NCBI GenBank assembly: GCA_002709695.1
Contig: PAQF01000006.1
Location: forward strand, 43,109-107,108
DNA length: 64,000 nucleotides
Source of the DNA: Candidatus Poribacteria bacterium
GTDB taxonomy: Bacteria; Poribacteria; WGA-4E; UBA9662
Direction: 5' to 3'
Part shown: positions 9,176 through 20,342 of the stretch, in pieces
Position numbering within the stretch: position 1 is the first letter of the stretch
Layout: each line of letters starts with the position of its first letter
Notes under the pieces: generated by a model
The model's input: the letters and a program-made list of their open reading frames with translations, nothing else
Databases searched by the model: none
What the model was told of the DNA's origin: nothing
Made by a program: the position numbers and the translations under genes

Positions 9176-12169
9176 ATGACCTTTCAGGAAATTATTTTAA
9201 ACTTGCAGGAATTTTGGTCCGATTACGGTTGTACCATTACACAACCTTATGATATAGAAGTCGGCGCAGGCACTTTTAATCCATCAACATTCTTGCGTTG
9301 CTTGGGACCAGAGCCATGGAATGTTGCTTATGTTGAACCTTCTCGACGTCCAACAGATGGCCGTTATGGTGATAACCCATATCGACTTGGTGCTTATTAT
9401 CAATATCAGGTAATTCTTAAACCTTCACCAACTGATGTTTTGCCGCTCTATTTGGAAAGCTTGAAGAATCTGGGTGTTGATCCACGTACAAACGATTTCC
9501 GTTTTGTTGAAGACGATTGGGAATCTCCTACTCTGGGTGCTTCCGGGTTAGGTTGGGAAGTTTGGTGGAACGGTGCAGAAATTACGCAGTTCACTTATTT
9601 TCAACAGATGGGTAGCTGTGACCTTAACCCTATCTGTGCGGAGTTAACTTATGGATTAGAGCGTATCGCTTTATATCTACAAAATGTTAATAGTGTTTAT
9701 GATATTCGGTGGAATGAACATTTGAGCTATGGTGATATACATCATCAAAGTGAGGTTGAATTTTCCAAATACAATTTTGAAGTTGCCAATACCGAAATGT
9801 TGTTAAACTTGTTCAACACCTACGAACAAGAGGTCTTTGCTTGCTTGGATCAAGGCCTAGTTTTACCAGCCACAGATTATGTTCTCAAATCTTCTCACGC
9901 CTTTAATTTGCTTGATGCTCGTGGGGTGATAAGTGTTACTGAACGTGGTGGTTACATTGAACGTGTCCGACGTATGGCCCAGCGTAATGCACAAGCCTAT
10001 TTAGACCAAAGAAACGATCTGGGTTATCCGTTGGGTATAGCAGTGGAAGACAAACAGAAGCATCAAGCAAGTAACACACAATTGGTTATTGAAGAGGATG
10101 TCGCAGACTTTCTATTTGAAATTGGCACGGAAGAAATTCCAGCAAGTTATATCTCTGCTGCACTTGATCAACTGCAACAGATAGCCAAGGAAACACTTAT
10201 GGAACAAAACTTGTCATTTGGGGAACTGAAGACAATGGGAACACCAAGAAGACTTGCTTTGTCAATTAGTAACCTTGAAACACTGCAACCGGATCAATCA
10301 ACTGAAGTAACCGGTCCCCCCAAGCAAGCAGCCTATGATGCCGAAGGTAATCCGACGAAAGCAGCAGCAGGTTTTGCCAAGTCTCAGGGAGTTAATATAG
10401 ATGATCTTCGTATCGTTGAAACCCCTCGTGGAGAATATGTAGCTGTAACAAAATTGCAGAAGGGATGTTCCACTGCTAATATCTTAGTAGACTTACTACC
10501 CAGTTGGATTGATTCTCTGAATTTCCCTAAAACTATGCGGTGGGATAACCTGCGGTTCGCACGTCCAATTCGCTGGATTGTGGCTATCTTTTCAGACCAA
10601 GAAATTTCTTTCCAACTTGATACCCTTAATGCGAACAGAATAACGTATGGACATCGATCTCTGAACCCAGAACCAATTAAACTTGAATCTGCCTCCGTGG
10701 ATGATTATATCAAAAAGTTGGAAACTGCTAATGTCATTGTTAATCATGATCTTCGTCGAACAAAAATCCAAAATCAGATTACAGAAATACTCAATAGTGA
10801 GGATTGTGAAACCACGATTGATCACGATTTGCTAGATCAGGTTAATTTTTTGGTTGAAGCGCCAGAAGCAATCGTCGGTAGTTTCAGTGAATCTCATTTA
10901 GATTTACCGGTAGAGGTACTGGTGACTTCGATGAAGAAGCACCAACGTTATTTTCCTATGATTAAATCTAATAATCAACTAGTGGCCAAGTTCATCAGCA
11001 TCTCAAATGGCACAGATGGCAATATCGATATTGTTCGTCATGGTAACGAAAGAGTTTTACGCGCTAGGCTTGCTGATGCGACCTTCTTTTATCAGGAAGA
11101 CAAAAAAGTGTCGTTAGCTGACCGGAACAAAAAATTGCAGTCAGTTATCTTTCAAGTCAAACTTGGGTCGCTCCATGATAAAGTCAAGCGACTAGAAAAT
11201 CTCGCCTCATTTATTGCTCAGCAAATGAAAGTAGATACTGCTACTAAAGATTATGCAGTCAAAGCTGCCCATCTGTGTAAATCTGATTTAACCACACAAA
11301 TGGTTGCTGAATTCCCCACACTTCAAGGTGTTATGGGGCGTTACTATGCCCTTGATACTGATGAACCGTACCAAGTAGCTAACGCTATTGAGGAACATTA
11401 CAGGCCGGTTTCAGCTGACTCTGATTTACCTGTATCCATTGAAGGATCAATTCTTTCTATATCAGATAAAATCGATACAATTGTGGGTTATTTTGGTATT
11501 GATGAAAAACCTACTGGTTCACAGGATCCATATTCACTCCGACGACAAGCAATCGGTATTTTGCGTATTTTGCGAGAACTTGATTTATCAGTTTCGTTTC
11601 CTGCACTTGTTGAGAAGACAATTGAGCTTTACGAGGTTAATTTAGCTGAAGATACTAAGATCGAAGTTCTCGACTTTATTAAAGGAAGGCTAAAAGTCCT
11701 GTTACAAACAAAAGGCTATGTCCTTGACGAAATTGATGTGGTTCTGGCCACAGGCGAAGTTGATGTCAGTGATATTGAAAAAAGAATTCAGGCCGTATCA
11801 AATTTTCGTAGCTCAGCCAGTTTCAGTCAAGTGTATCCAGCTCTTAATCGTGTGTTACGTATTTTGCCTGAGGCTCCAGCAACGGAAATCGATCCTGATT
11901 TGTTCGAGGACGATGCCGAACGAAAACTCAGCTCGCTCATCATAGAAGCAGATGATAATTTGAACGAGTTGATCAGGAATCAAAATTATGATAGACTGTT
12001 GATCGAATTATCGGCACTCCAACCGGCGATTGACCAGTTTTTCGATCAAGTTTTGGTTATGGTTGATGATCAAGATATACGCCAAAACCGATTTGCACTT
12101 TTAAATGCAGTTGGCCAGAGAATTTACGTTATTGGTGATTTGACGAAACTCGTCATTTCTGGGAATTGA
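9176..12169 (+). CDS. glyQS: Glycine--tRNA ligase, fused alpha and beta subunits
   Basis: Alpha part ([48 protein letters not shown]) followed in frame by the beta part ([16 protein letters not shown]...). Confidence 0.96.
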   Translation: MTFQEIILNLQEFWSDYGCTITQPYDIEVGAGTFNPSTFLRCLGPEPWNVAYVEPSRRPTDGRYGDNPYRLGAYYQYQVILKPSPTDVLPLYLESLKNLGVDPRTNDFRFVEDDWESPTLGASGLGWEVWWNGAEITQFTYFQQMGSCDLNPICAELTYGLERIALYLQNVNSVYDIRWNEHLSYGDIHHQSEVEFSKYNFEVANTEMLLNLFNTYEQEVFACLDQGLVLPATDYVLKSSHAFNLLDARGVISVTERGGYIERVRRMAQRNAQAYLDQRNDLGYPLGIAVEDKQKHQASNTQLVIEEDVADFLFEIGTEEIPASYISAALDQLQQIAKETLMEQNLSFGELKTMGTPRRLALSISNLETLQPDQSTEVTGPPKQAAYDAEGNPTKAAAGFAKSQGVNIDDLRIVETPRGEYVAVTKLQKGCSTANILVDLLPSWIDSLNFPKTMRWDNLRFARPIRWIVAIFSDQEISFQLDTLNANRITYGHRSLNPEPIKLESASVDDYIKKLETANVIVNHDLRRTKIQNQITEILNSEDCETTIDHDLLDQVNFLVEAPEAIVGSFSESHLDLPVEVLVTSMKKHQRYFPMIKSNNQLVAKFISISNGTDGNIDIVRHGNERVLRARLADATFFYQEDKKVSLADRNKKLQSVIFQVKLGSLHDKVKRLENLASFIAQQMKVDTATKDYAVKAAHLCKSDLTTQMVAEFPTLQGVMGRYYALDTDEPYQVANAIEEHYRPVSADSDLPVSIEGSILSISDKIDTIVGYFGIDEKPTGSQDPYSLRRQAIGILRILRELDLSVSFPALVEKTIELYEVNLAEDTKIEVLDFIKGRLKVLLQTKGYVLDEIDVVLATGEVDVSDIEKRIQAVSNFRSSASFSQVYPALNRVLRILPEAPATEIDPDLFEDDAERKLSSLIIEADDNLNELIRNQNYDRLLIELSALQPAIDQFFDQVLVMVDDQDIRQNRFALLNAVGQRIYVIGDLTKLVISGN

Positions 12170-12189
12170 AGGTTTTAGAAGGGGAGGAA

Positions 12190-15100
12190 ATGCAAATTAG
12201 ACCTATTTCATTAATTGCTCTTACTATTCTGGTAACAGGATTGCTTGTGGGTTGTGGAGAGAGAGAAAACAAGAATATTCTAAAAGCTAGACTTGCCTTG
12301 AGTAATCAAGAATATCAAAATGCGCAGGTATCCGTTAACTCCGCACTCGAGGCTAACCCGAACTCACATGAAGCCAAATTATTAAATGTTGTCCTAGAGA
12401 TAGAAACTGGAAAGGTTAAATTCCAAGAAGTAATCTCAGTGATCGTTGCAGGACTCCAACTGCTGACTCAAGAAATTCAAAATCTTGAGACCAAAGAGGA
12501 TCCTGATTCTGATGATTTGGACCAACTGGAAGCACTCGTCCGTTCTCGAAATGCTGTCACAGGTTCGTTCGTCCAAATTATTAAGGGGAAATCGGTGTCT
12601 CCTACCAAGGAACTTTTGTTGGTATTGCTTGAAGCGGAACAGTGTTATAACGACATAACACGTCGATTGGCGAAAGACCTCATCTCGGAAATGGGAGATA
12701 CTGTTGCAGCTCATCTCAGCCAAATGGCAATTGAATATCCATCCAAAGCCATTCGCAAATCAGCTGTAAAACATCTCGGGGCCTTGGGAGACAAGAATTT
12801 CATCACAGTTTTTCACCAGATACTGAAAAATAAAAACGAATCACCTGAAGTTCTCTATGAGGTAATTGTTGCCCTGGAAGAGATGCTTTCACCCCAAATT
12901 CTACCGGTTCTTAAAACGGCTACCCAAACAAATTCTGCTCAAGTTCGGATGTATGCCGCTCGACTAATTGGTCAATTGAAAGCGGTCGATGCCATTGACG
13001 ATTTAATGAGATTGTTTGCTGATTCAAACTCTTATGTCAGTGGCCAGGCTCAGCTGGCTTTGATTCATATGGGTACTTCTTCAATTGAACCACTAATTGA
13101 GGTATTGAATAAGAGAGCGGTAAACATCATCCCGGATAGAAGTTCTGGTATTGTATCAGAATCTCAATTTATTGCGACTGCCTATATTGATGTAGATCGG
13201 CGTTCAGCCCGAAGATTGGACGTCCAAAGAAAAGCAATAGAGGTCCTCGGTACATTAAATGCTCGACAGGCCATTCCGAAATTGATTGATCTTCTTGATG
13301 ATGATGATTTGAATGGAAATGCAGTCAGTGCACTCACTGTAATGGGGCAGTCAGCACTTCCACGTTTAGCATCTAGCGGAAAAACATCACAGGAAAATCT
13401 GATCGATTCATTAATGGACGCGGTCAGAAGTATGGAAAGAAGTGATCAAATTCGAATCCATTCTGCGAGGATTTTGAGCAATATTGGAGATCTTAGAGCT
13501 GCTGCAATGTTTATTAATGCTTTGGAAAAGGATCCTATCAGAGAAATACGTGCAATTGCCGCCTCTACAATTGGTAATATGAGAGCACGTGGTAAAGATC
13601 TTGTCATCCCATCAGTTGAAGTTTTGGCAAAATCGTTGGATGACGGAAACGACACAATTGTGATTAATGTCGCCAAAGCACTTGGTCAATTACAAGTTCA
13701 AGATGATACAGCTGGTCAGAAACTGATTGAAATTTCTCAGGATAAGCGAAGAAGAGAAACAGTTAGGCTAGAAGCGCTCAATACTTTGGTGATTTTGAAA
13801 CCTCAGCAGGCGACGCAAGCAATGCTGAGAATTCTGTTTAGTGAGGAGACTAGTCCTGATTTGCGTCGAGTAGCGGTGAAAGTCTTGAGCGAGATTGGAG
13901 ACGATGCGACCACATCAGCACTAGTGTGGGCTTTATCTACCCGTTACGAAAATGTCAGAAAATTTCAGGGGAACATGAAGAGGAAATACAAATCCAACCT
14001 TGCCAATTTCACCGCGGATATTAAAGGATTTGGGATTGATTGGGATGGTCACCCTGATTACGAAATGCCCTCTTATCGGAACTGGGGAGAATTGAAGCCT
14101 ATTCCAGGATTGGTTCGAGGCGAGGTCGCAATAGCTCTTAAGAATTTTGGTGCTGACACCGCAGCAGTTAATTCCCTTGTTGAAGCACTAGAAAAAGATG
14201 AACGTGCGACTGTTCGAAAAAGTGCGGCTTGGGCATTAGGAGAAATCAAGGGTGAAACAGCCAGAAAACACCTTATCACTGCATTGAAAAAAGACAAGCA
14301 AGGTGTCGTACGACAGGAAGCTGCAGTTGCTTTGGGAAAGATTGGAGGGAGTGAAGTCGTTGCTCCGTTGCTTGAAAGACTTATTAAAGACGAATATGAA
14401 ACAACTCGAAGGAATGCGGCTATCGCATTACGAGAGATTGAAACCGACGAAAGTGATAGAGGCCTTATCAATATTCTTCGAAAAGGAATTGGCACGTTTG
14501 AAGAAAGCCAAGAGAGTCGTTCAGTTTTAGATCAGGTCAGAACATCACTAAAAACAGGTGGTAGAGCGTTAACTTCTGATCTTCTATTGAAATCCTTGGA
14601 AACTGATGATGAATGGGTACGCTGGGCGGTTGTTGATGCACTCGGAGCCATCCATAATAAACAAGCTGTTTCCTCTATTCTCAATGAATTAAAAAGTGAA
14701 AGTTATATTGTACGAAAAAGGGCGGTAGCCACGCTTGGTAATTACAAAAGTCGCTCAACTGTTGAACCATTGATTGAAATATTGAATGATTCCTCTGAGT
14801 CAAAATCGATTCGGGCTCAAGCTGCAGTTTCCTTGGGAAAATTACGAGATGAAAGATCTATTGAGCATCTGATTAAGATCCTTGATATTGACATAACCGA
14901 AATTCAGTTGCAGGCGGTAAGTGCTTTGGGAGCGATGAAGGCAGCAAATGCTGTTCCCTTAATTCAGACTTTGCTAGACGATTTGTCAACGGATTTGTTG
15001 GTTCGTAAAGCTTGTATTAATGCACTTGCGTCTATTGGAGACAAAAGCGCAGAATCTCTGATTATCAAGGTTTTCAGGTCTGAGTCTGGAGATATATTCA

Positions 15101-15987
15101 AAAGTTCTATCACAGCACTTGGTAATTTAAAGACAATAGAGGTTGTTCCTGAGCTGATTAAAATTGTTGAAGACCTAGATTCAAGTTCGGAGATAAGGAC
15201 ACTTTCGGCCACAGCTCTTGCTTCCATAGAGGATGAACGCGCTGCAAGTGTCTTAGCTAGGCGTTTGATAGATCAATTTGAATATAAGATTGAACTAGAT
15301 GTAGATGGACTAAAACGGAATTATACATGGGAATCACTGGTTGCATCCGCAAAAGCCTTCCAATTACCGGGGTTAATAGACCAAAAGATGATAGACCGAA
15401 TTGAAGATACATGGGAAGATCATCCTGTTCAAAATGCTGCCATAGCTGCTTTAAGCCGGTCAAAATCGAAAAAAGCGGCAGATTATCTTACCAGTTTGCT
15501 TGAAGACAATAATTCAGACAGACATCAAACCATTGTCAGAGCAATTGGTGAATCAGGTCAAAGCCAATTTAAAAGTAAACTCATTGAACTAATGAAAGAT
15601 AAAAATGGAACTTTGGATGACCGACGAGCAGCCATACAAGGTGTTGGTGCACTCGCTGATCCTTCCAATTTCCAAGATTTGGTTGATATTTTGGATGATG
15701 AGACAAATGCCATAGAACTCCGACAAGATGCTACTGTAGCTCTGGGTAAAATCGGGGACGATAAAGTTATATCAAATTTAATTGATAAACTCGATAAGTT
15801 ACAGTCAGATAATCAGAAAAAGAGTTTAAGGTTAGACATCATCCATAACCTAGCTGAGGCTAAATCCGAAAAAGCTGTTACTGTACTTAAAAAGGCATTG
15901 GAAGATCCAGATAGTGATATTCATTTTATGGCGGCTGATGCCCTTTATCAAGTAACTGGTAATGAATATGGTTACAGCCGGTTGTAA
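12190..15987 (+). CDS. HEAT/PBS-lyase-repeat lipoprotein
   Basis: Lipoprotein signal MQIRPISLIALTILVTGLLVGC; many HEAT-like units (VRKSAAWALGEIKGETARKHLITALKKD). ATG 12190 preferred over the TTG at 12166. Confidence 0.85.
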   Translation: MQIRPISLIALTILVTGLLVGCGERENKNILKARLALSNQEYQNAQVSVNSALEANPNSHEAKLLNVVLEIETGKVKFQEVISVIVAGLQLLTQEIQNLETKEDPDSDDLDQLEALVRSRNAVTGSFVQIIKGKSVSPTKELLLVLLEAEQCYNDITRRLAKDLISEMGDTVAAHLSQMAIEYPSKAIRKSAVKHLGALGDKNFITVFHQILKNKNESPEVLYEVIVALEEMLSPQILPVLKTATQTNSAQVRMYAARLIGQLKAVDAIDDLMRLFADSNSYVSGQAQLALIHMGTSSIEPLIEVLNKRAVNIIPDRSSGIVSESQFIATAYIDVDRRSARRLDVQRKAIEVLGTLNARQAIPKLIDLLDDDDLNGNAVSALTVMGQSALPRLASSGKTSQENLIDSLMDAVRSMERSDQIRIHSARILSNIGDLRAAAMFINALEKDPIREIRAIAASTIGNMRARGKDLVIPSVEVLAKSLDDGNDTIVINVAKALGQLQVQDDTAGQKLIEISQDKRRRETVRLEALNTLVILKPQQATQAMLRILFSEETSPDLRRVAVKVLSEIGDDATTSALVWALSTRYENVRKFQGNMKRKYKSNLANFTADIKGFGIDWDGHPDYEMPSYRNWGELKPIPGLVRGEVAIALKNFGADTAAVNSLVEALEKDERATVRKSAAWALGEIKGETARKHLITALKKDKQGVVRQEAAVALGKIGGSEVVAPLLERLIKDEYETTRRNAAIALREIETDESDRGLINILRKGIGTFEESQESRSVLDQVRTSLKTGGRALTSDLLLKSLETDDEWVRWAVVDALGAIHNKQAVSSILNELKSESYIVRKRAVATLGNYKSRSTVEPLIEILNDSSESKSIRAQAAVSLGKLRDERSIEHLIKILDIDITEIQLQAVSALGAMKAANAVPLIQTLLDDLSTDLLVRKACINALASIGDKSAESLIIKVFRSESGDIFKSSITALGNLKTIEVVPELIKIVEDLDSSSEIRTLSATALASIEDERAASVLARRLIDQFEYKIELDVDGLKRNYTWESLVASAKAFQLPGLIDQKMIDRIEDTWEDHPVQNAAIAALSRSKSKKAADYLTSLLEDNNSDRHQTIVRAIGESGQSQFKSKLIELMKDKNGTLDDRRAAIQGVGALADPSNFQDLVDILDDETNAIELRQDATVALGKIGDDKVISNLIDKLDKLQSDNQKKSLRLDIIHNLAEAKSEKAVTVLKKALEDPDSDIHFMAADALYQVTGNEYGYSRL

Positions 15988-16196
15988 TTACGCACCTTAG
16001 GCTTGTTCCTCTGAGCCGAAGAATATTTTGTTTGCCTGAGATTATGCTGACCGATTAATGGGCGTTTTAGCCGACGGAGTTTCAAATAGATATACCAGCT
16101 AGCTGATGCTGAGGTTTAGTGCGGGCTTCACAACATTGGACAAATAAAAGTACGGAAATCCAAACTATTTTTGGGTTTTTCTGCTTGGTCTAAAAA

Positions 16197-16955
16197 ATGC
16201 TGATTCATAATCCGAATGGACACTACTATTTTTTAAAGGGGATTGATCCCTATTCTTGTGGTGTTGTGGCAGAACCTGGTTATGAAATTGTCCATGTGAC
16301 CTTGACCCACTTGATTCCATGGCGTGAAGGTTTTGTGAAAATTGCTGATTATCTAAAGTTGAGCGGATATGAACGGAATGCGCTCTGTGCGATGGAACTT
16401 CGTTGTCCGGAACCATTCGCTATGGATGACTTCATTGCCTTTAATCAGCAATATTGTAGTGTCCTTCAGGATTGGGATCTTTACATTGACGATCTTAATC
16501 CGCTTGCCCGTACAAATGTTGCACCTGTGATAAATCCTCCACCAGAATCAATGCTATATGCATTTTCCTATATTCAGCCTGCGGAAAAATCGGACCAGCC
16601 GACTTTCATCATTGCTGGTGCAGGCGAATTGATAGATGGCGTTTTGGAACCCGACAGAATTATCCGTCGGAATGAAACAAATACTGAAGCCATGCGTGAA
16701 AAGGCAACATATGTAGTGCAGGTAATGGGAGATCGCCTAAATAAAATAGGTGGGGACTGGGAGATTGTCAACAGGATTAATATCTATACTAATCATAGTA
16801 TCAGTCATCTAGCGGAAGATCTTGTATTGCCCAATGTTAATCAGCTACATGGGTTGAACTGGTACCAGTCTCGGCCCCCTGTGATTGATATAGAGTACGA
16901 AATGGATCTTCGTGGTATAAATCAAGAACATTATCTTGATTTATACAGTTTATAA
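16197..16955 (+). CDS. RidA/YjgF-like protein (tentative)
   Basis: FIIAGAGELIDG... and TYVVQVMGDRLNKIGGDWEIVNRINIYTNH resemble the RidA fold region. Confidence 0.45.
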   Translation: MLIHNPNGHYYFLKGIDPYSCGVVAEPGYEIVHVTLTHLIPWREGFVKIADYLKLSGYERNALCAMELRCPEPFAMDDFIAFNQQYCSVLQDWDLYIDDLNPLARTNVAPVINPPPESMLYAFSYIQPAEKSDQPTFIIAGAGELIDGVLEPDRIIRRNETNTEAMREKATYVVQVMGDRLNKIGGDWEIVNRINIYTNHSISHLAEDLVLPNVNQLHGLNWYQSRPPVIDIEYEMDLRGINQEHYLDLYSL

Positions 16956-17263
16956 TTACTTAGTTGTCCCAATTGATTTAATTCAGCGTGCTCACCTACC
17001 TGCCCTTTTAAAAACTGTTTTTAAGATCGTAGTGTGGGATTCTTCGCCACAACAATTGCATCAAGTTAGCAAGCAATTCCTTTAGTTCAAATATTACCTA
17101 AGCGGCAGTTTGGATGACCAAGTTTACTCTAATCGAGATGTCGTCGTATCCCTTTTCCATTGTTGTGTAGCCTTCGCTTATTTCTCTTCAAGGCACTTAA
17201 GAATTAGGGTTGTGATCCTTCGGATTATTGAATGTATCTAAACATCAATATGGAGATAGTAGA

Positions 17264-18049
17264 ATGAACCAAGACGAAAAATACCTCTTTGATTTGACGG
17301 GGTATATAGTCATAAAAAATGCCCTGACCAAAGAGGAAGTAAAAGCATGTAACCGGTCGATTGATCATCATATTCAGTTTTTACACGAAAGGGAAGATTC
17401 TTTGGCTGGTGGGGCAAAACCGTTGGCGGGAACATCCTATCGCAAGGAAATGGGAGGCATGTTAGCTTGGGATCGTCCTTGGTGTGAACCGTTTCGGCGT
17501 TTGTTGGTCCATCCTGAAGTATCGTCCTATTTGAACGTTATCTTGGGGGAAAGTTATCGTCTGGATAACGGTCCAAGTTTAATCGTCATGGATGAAGGTA
17601 CAGAAGGTGGCACACTACATGGTGGTGGAGTTGAACGTCCTGATTTTTCAGAAGCTTACTTTTTTAAAAATGGACGAATTTACTGTGGACTAACCGTGGT
17701 GGAATTCATGCTAACTGATGAAGGGCCAGGTGACGGTGGATTAGCTCTTATTCAAGGGAGCCATAAGGCGAATCTCTCCTGCCCACGTGCTATGACTCTA
17801 TATCAGGAATACCAACAGCATGTGACTGAAGTGCATGTGAAAGCAGGAGATGTGGTGGTTTTTACCGAAACATTAACTCATGGAACATTGCCTTGGAAAG
17901 CGAGACACCAACGACGAGCATTACTATATAAATTTAGCCCAGGGTTCCAAGCTTATAGTCAAGGTGCTCATCAGGTAACGTATCCCGATTATATTGAAGA
18001 TATGACAGCAGAAGAACGTGCAGTGATGGAAGCTCCATATGTTCGTTAA
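17264..18049 (+). CDS. Phytanoyl-CoA dioxygenase (PhyH)-like protein, HGG-motif variant
   Basis: FDLTGYIVIKNALTKEEV; LTDEGPGDGGLALIQGSHKANL; AGDVVVFTETLTHGTLPW; H-G-G at 17618. Start at the second ATG (ORF track begins at 17228). Confidence 0.88.
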   Translation: MNQDEKYLFDLTGYIVIKNALTKEEVKACNRSIDHHIQFLHEREDSLAGGAKPLAGTSYRKEMGGMLAWDRPWCEPFRRLLVHPEVSSYLNVILGESYRLDNGPSLIVMDEGTEGGTLHGGGVERPDFSEAYFFKNGRIYCGLTVVEFMLTDEGPGDGGLALIQGSHKANLSCPRAMTLYQEYQQHVTEVHVKAGDVVVFTETLTHGTLPWKARHQRRALLYKFSPGFQAYSQGAHQVTYPDYIEDMTAEERAVMEAPYVR

Positions 18050-18101
18050 CCAGTATCCTGAAACCAAATTATGAGATAATATTGTGTCGATATAAAACAA
18101 A

Positions 18102-19208
18102 TTATCTTCGTTTGTAAACTAAAGATTCAAATAGTCTGTATAAACCATGAGCTTCTTTGTCATTAAAAGGCAGAAACTGCGAAAAATAGATAATAGCTAT
18201 TTGATCATTAGGGTCTATAGTGAAATAACTATTAAAAATACCCGCCCAATAGCCTGCATTTTTTGACCGTACTTCTTCCTTCGGATTCTTTTCTAATGCG
18301 AATGCAAGCCCCCATTGGTCTTCTGAATCAAAGAATTCTCCACCCCAACTTTTGACTTCACTTTCGTGTTCTTCATATTTCAATCGAACACCTTCGGGCA
18401 ATTGATTTTCAAACATTTTTTCAACGAATTCATCTGATAGTATTCTGGTACCATCTAGTTGACCGCCATTCAAAAGACATTTTAATAATTTGAGGTAGTC
18501 ATTAGGAGAGCTTTTTAAGCCTCCTCCACCTTCATAATAGCTTAGTATTCTTGGGACTCTTTCAGGAAACACCTCAAAAGAGTCTCCACTTCTTTGAGCA
18601 AAACCCACCATTTTTTGATTAAGTTTTTCAGGAAGATTGAACCATGTACTCTCCATTCCTAGAGAACCGGTAATATTTCTTCTAAAATAAGTCTCTAAAT
18701 CCAATCCACTGTTTTTTTCTACAAGTCGGCCCACCCAGTCGATATTTAAGCCATAAGCAAAGTCTGTGCCTGGTTCAAATAGTCTTGGGTCTTCGGACAT
18801 AGATAATTCATATTGAAAGGTTGACAAGGTAACTTCTTCTTGTTTGAACTGCCTGATTCTTTCTGAAAAAAGGGATATGCAAAACCAGCTGTATGGGTAA
18901 GTAAGTGTCTCAATGTAATTGGTTGATTGGAATGATATGTCCTTCCAGCATCATCTAATATTGGTATACTTGCCATCTCAGGCAAAATTTCATTAAGTGA
19001 TTCATCTAAACTTACTCTCCCTTTATCTAATAGCTGGATGCCTGCTATTGAAAGTCAGCAATTTGGTCATAGATGCAATACGAAAAATGTTATTCCCATT
19101 ATCATCGTAATTGTATGCATATCGAAATTCCTGGTTATCTTTGAGATTGACTGCAGCCATGTAAGCCTCAGGCAATCTCAAAGATAACCTGAAATCAAAT
19201 CTTTCCAT
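18102..19208 (-). pseudogene. Class C beta-lactamase-like serine hydrolase, broken by two frameshifts
   Basis: Three consecutive minus-strand ORF pieces form one protein: FRIASMTKLLT / SIAGIQLLDKGRVSLDESLNEILPEMAS...LRHLLTHTAGFAYPFF / SERIRQFKQEEVTLSTFQYELSM...; breaks near 19051-19053 and 18866-18871. Confidence 0.8.
19133..19189. repeat. Perfect 17-bp inverted repeat GGTTATCTTTGAGATTG / CAATCTCAAAGATAACC, 23-nt spacer
   Basis: Arms 19133-19149 and 19173-19189. Confidence 0.7.
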
Positions 19209-19415
19209 TCTTTTGTGTGATTAATGATATTTCGTCTCTTTTCTCCAGTAATATTTGTTTTAAAAAATATCATAGGGCATGCAGATAGTATGAAACGTTT
19301 CTACTTCTGTTTCTGATCAAATGGGGGATTTAGAACAGTCCCAAGGTTCTATGCGAACTTGGTTATAATCTAGAGACTGGTGCTTCTCGAAGATTCAACT
19401 TATGCCATGCATTGA

Positions 19416-20342
19416 TCACAACCCAGACCATTCGAGCCACGGATCGCTCAATACAGCGATCATGTGCTGCATCTCGCTAGTGTGATGCTCATTGGGTCTA
19501 TACTCCGTGTGTTGATGGTGCTTGACACGGAAAAAAACCATCTTGCGAGGTTCCTTCCCTGCATGGCGACTTTCACCGTGGCAAGTAAGGTAGTGTGCCA
19601 GCACTACATCTCCCGCACGCAACAATTGTTGCGTGCCTGACGGCCACCAACCTCCATTCTCTGGAGTCCTTAAGTACTGCGCAGAATCGCCCATGGATCT
19701 AGTGGGGGGAGGGACCATGCGTGCTCGGGGTTCTGGCCATTGCCCCCGTGAAGCGTTACTGCCTTTTTCACGGTGCCAAGGTTCCATCGGCCAGTCAGGA
19801 CCACCGGGACCGAGGGGGCCACCAGCTGATGCCTGTTGCGCAAAAAAGGTAGCATTAGCAATATGTGACCCAAGTAGCACAGCGAAGTTACCACAGTCTG
19901 GCTCGGTCTGATCGTTCAGCGCCACACCAACAATGCAGGAGAAACTCACAATTGGAGCTTCCCGGTCAGGATCGTCCTTGTGTGGTCCTGGATGGATCGC
20001 AATGCCGTCTACGTGCCCGTTCCAATCTGAGGGTGACGGTGTCGGTTTACCCATGTAGATATCAAGTTGCTCTGGTGGTGTGGGATGTCGCACGGCAATC
20101 TGCGCGTGTGTGACTGGCAGGGTCTCTCCTCCAAGCAAATCCTGAAGCAAGGTACATAGCGGCGAACCATGGTACAGGGCCTGTACCGGTTCTGAACTTC
20201 CGAAGTTCTCTGTCTCGGTCGTTTCGATTGCTTCCACTGCCGCTCGGCATAACTCCAAAGGAACCACTTTTGGAAGGATAACTACGCCGTCCTCAATAAA
20301 CGCACGGCGTTTTGCCGGTGTCATAATAAGCGAGTATTGCAT
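19416..20342 (-). CDS. PhyH-like dioxygenase; visibly G+C-richer than neighbours
   Basis: GVVILPKVVPLELCRAAVEAIE, GHVDG (HxD), RAGDVVLAHYLTCHGESRH. Confidence 0.8.
   Translation of the reverse strand: MQYSLIMTPAKRRAFIEDGVVILPKVVPLELCRAAVEAIETTETENFGSSEPVQALYHGSPLCTLLQDLLGGETLPVTHAQIAVRHPTPPEQLDIYMGKPTPSPSDWNGHVDGIAIHPGPHKDDPDREAPIVSFSCIVGVALNDQTEPDCGNFAVLLGSHIANATFFAQQASAGGPLGPGGPDWPMEPWHREKGSNASRGQWPEPRARMVPPPTRSMGDSAQYLRTPENGGWWPSGTQQLLRAGDVVLAHYLTCHGESRHAGKEPRKMVFFRVKHHQHTEYRPNEHHTSEMQHMIAVLSDPWLEWSGL

Noticed and set aside
14073-14495. 140-aa minus-strand ORF inside the HEAT-repeat gene (and similar antisense ORFs elsewhere)
   Set aside because: Fully antisense to a well-supported CDS, Ser/Ile-rich mirror of a repeat protein; typical shadow ORF
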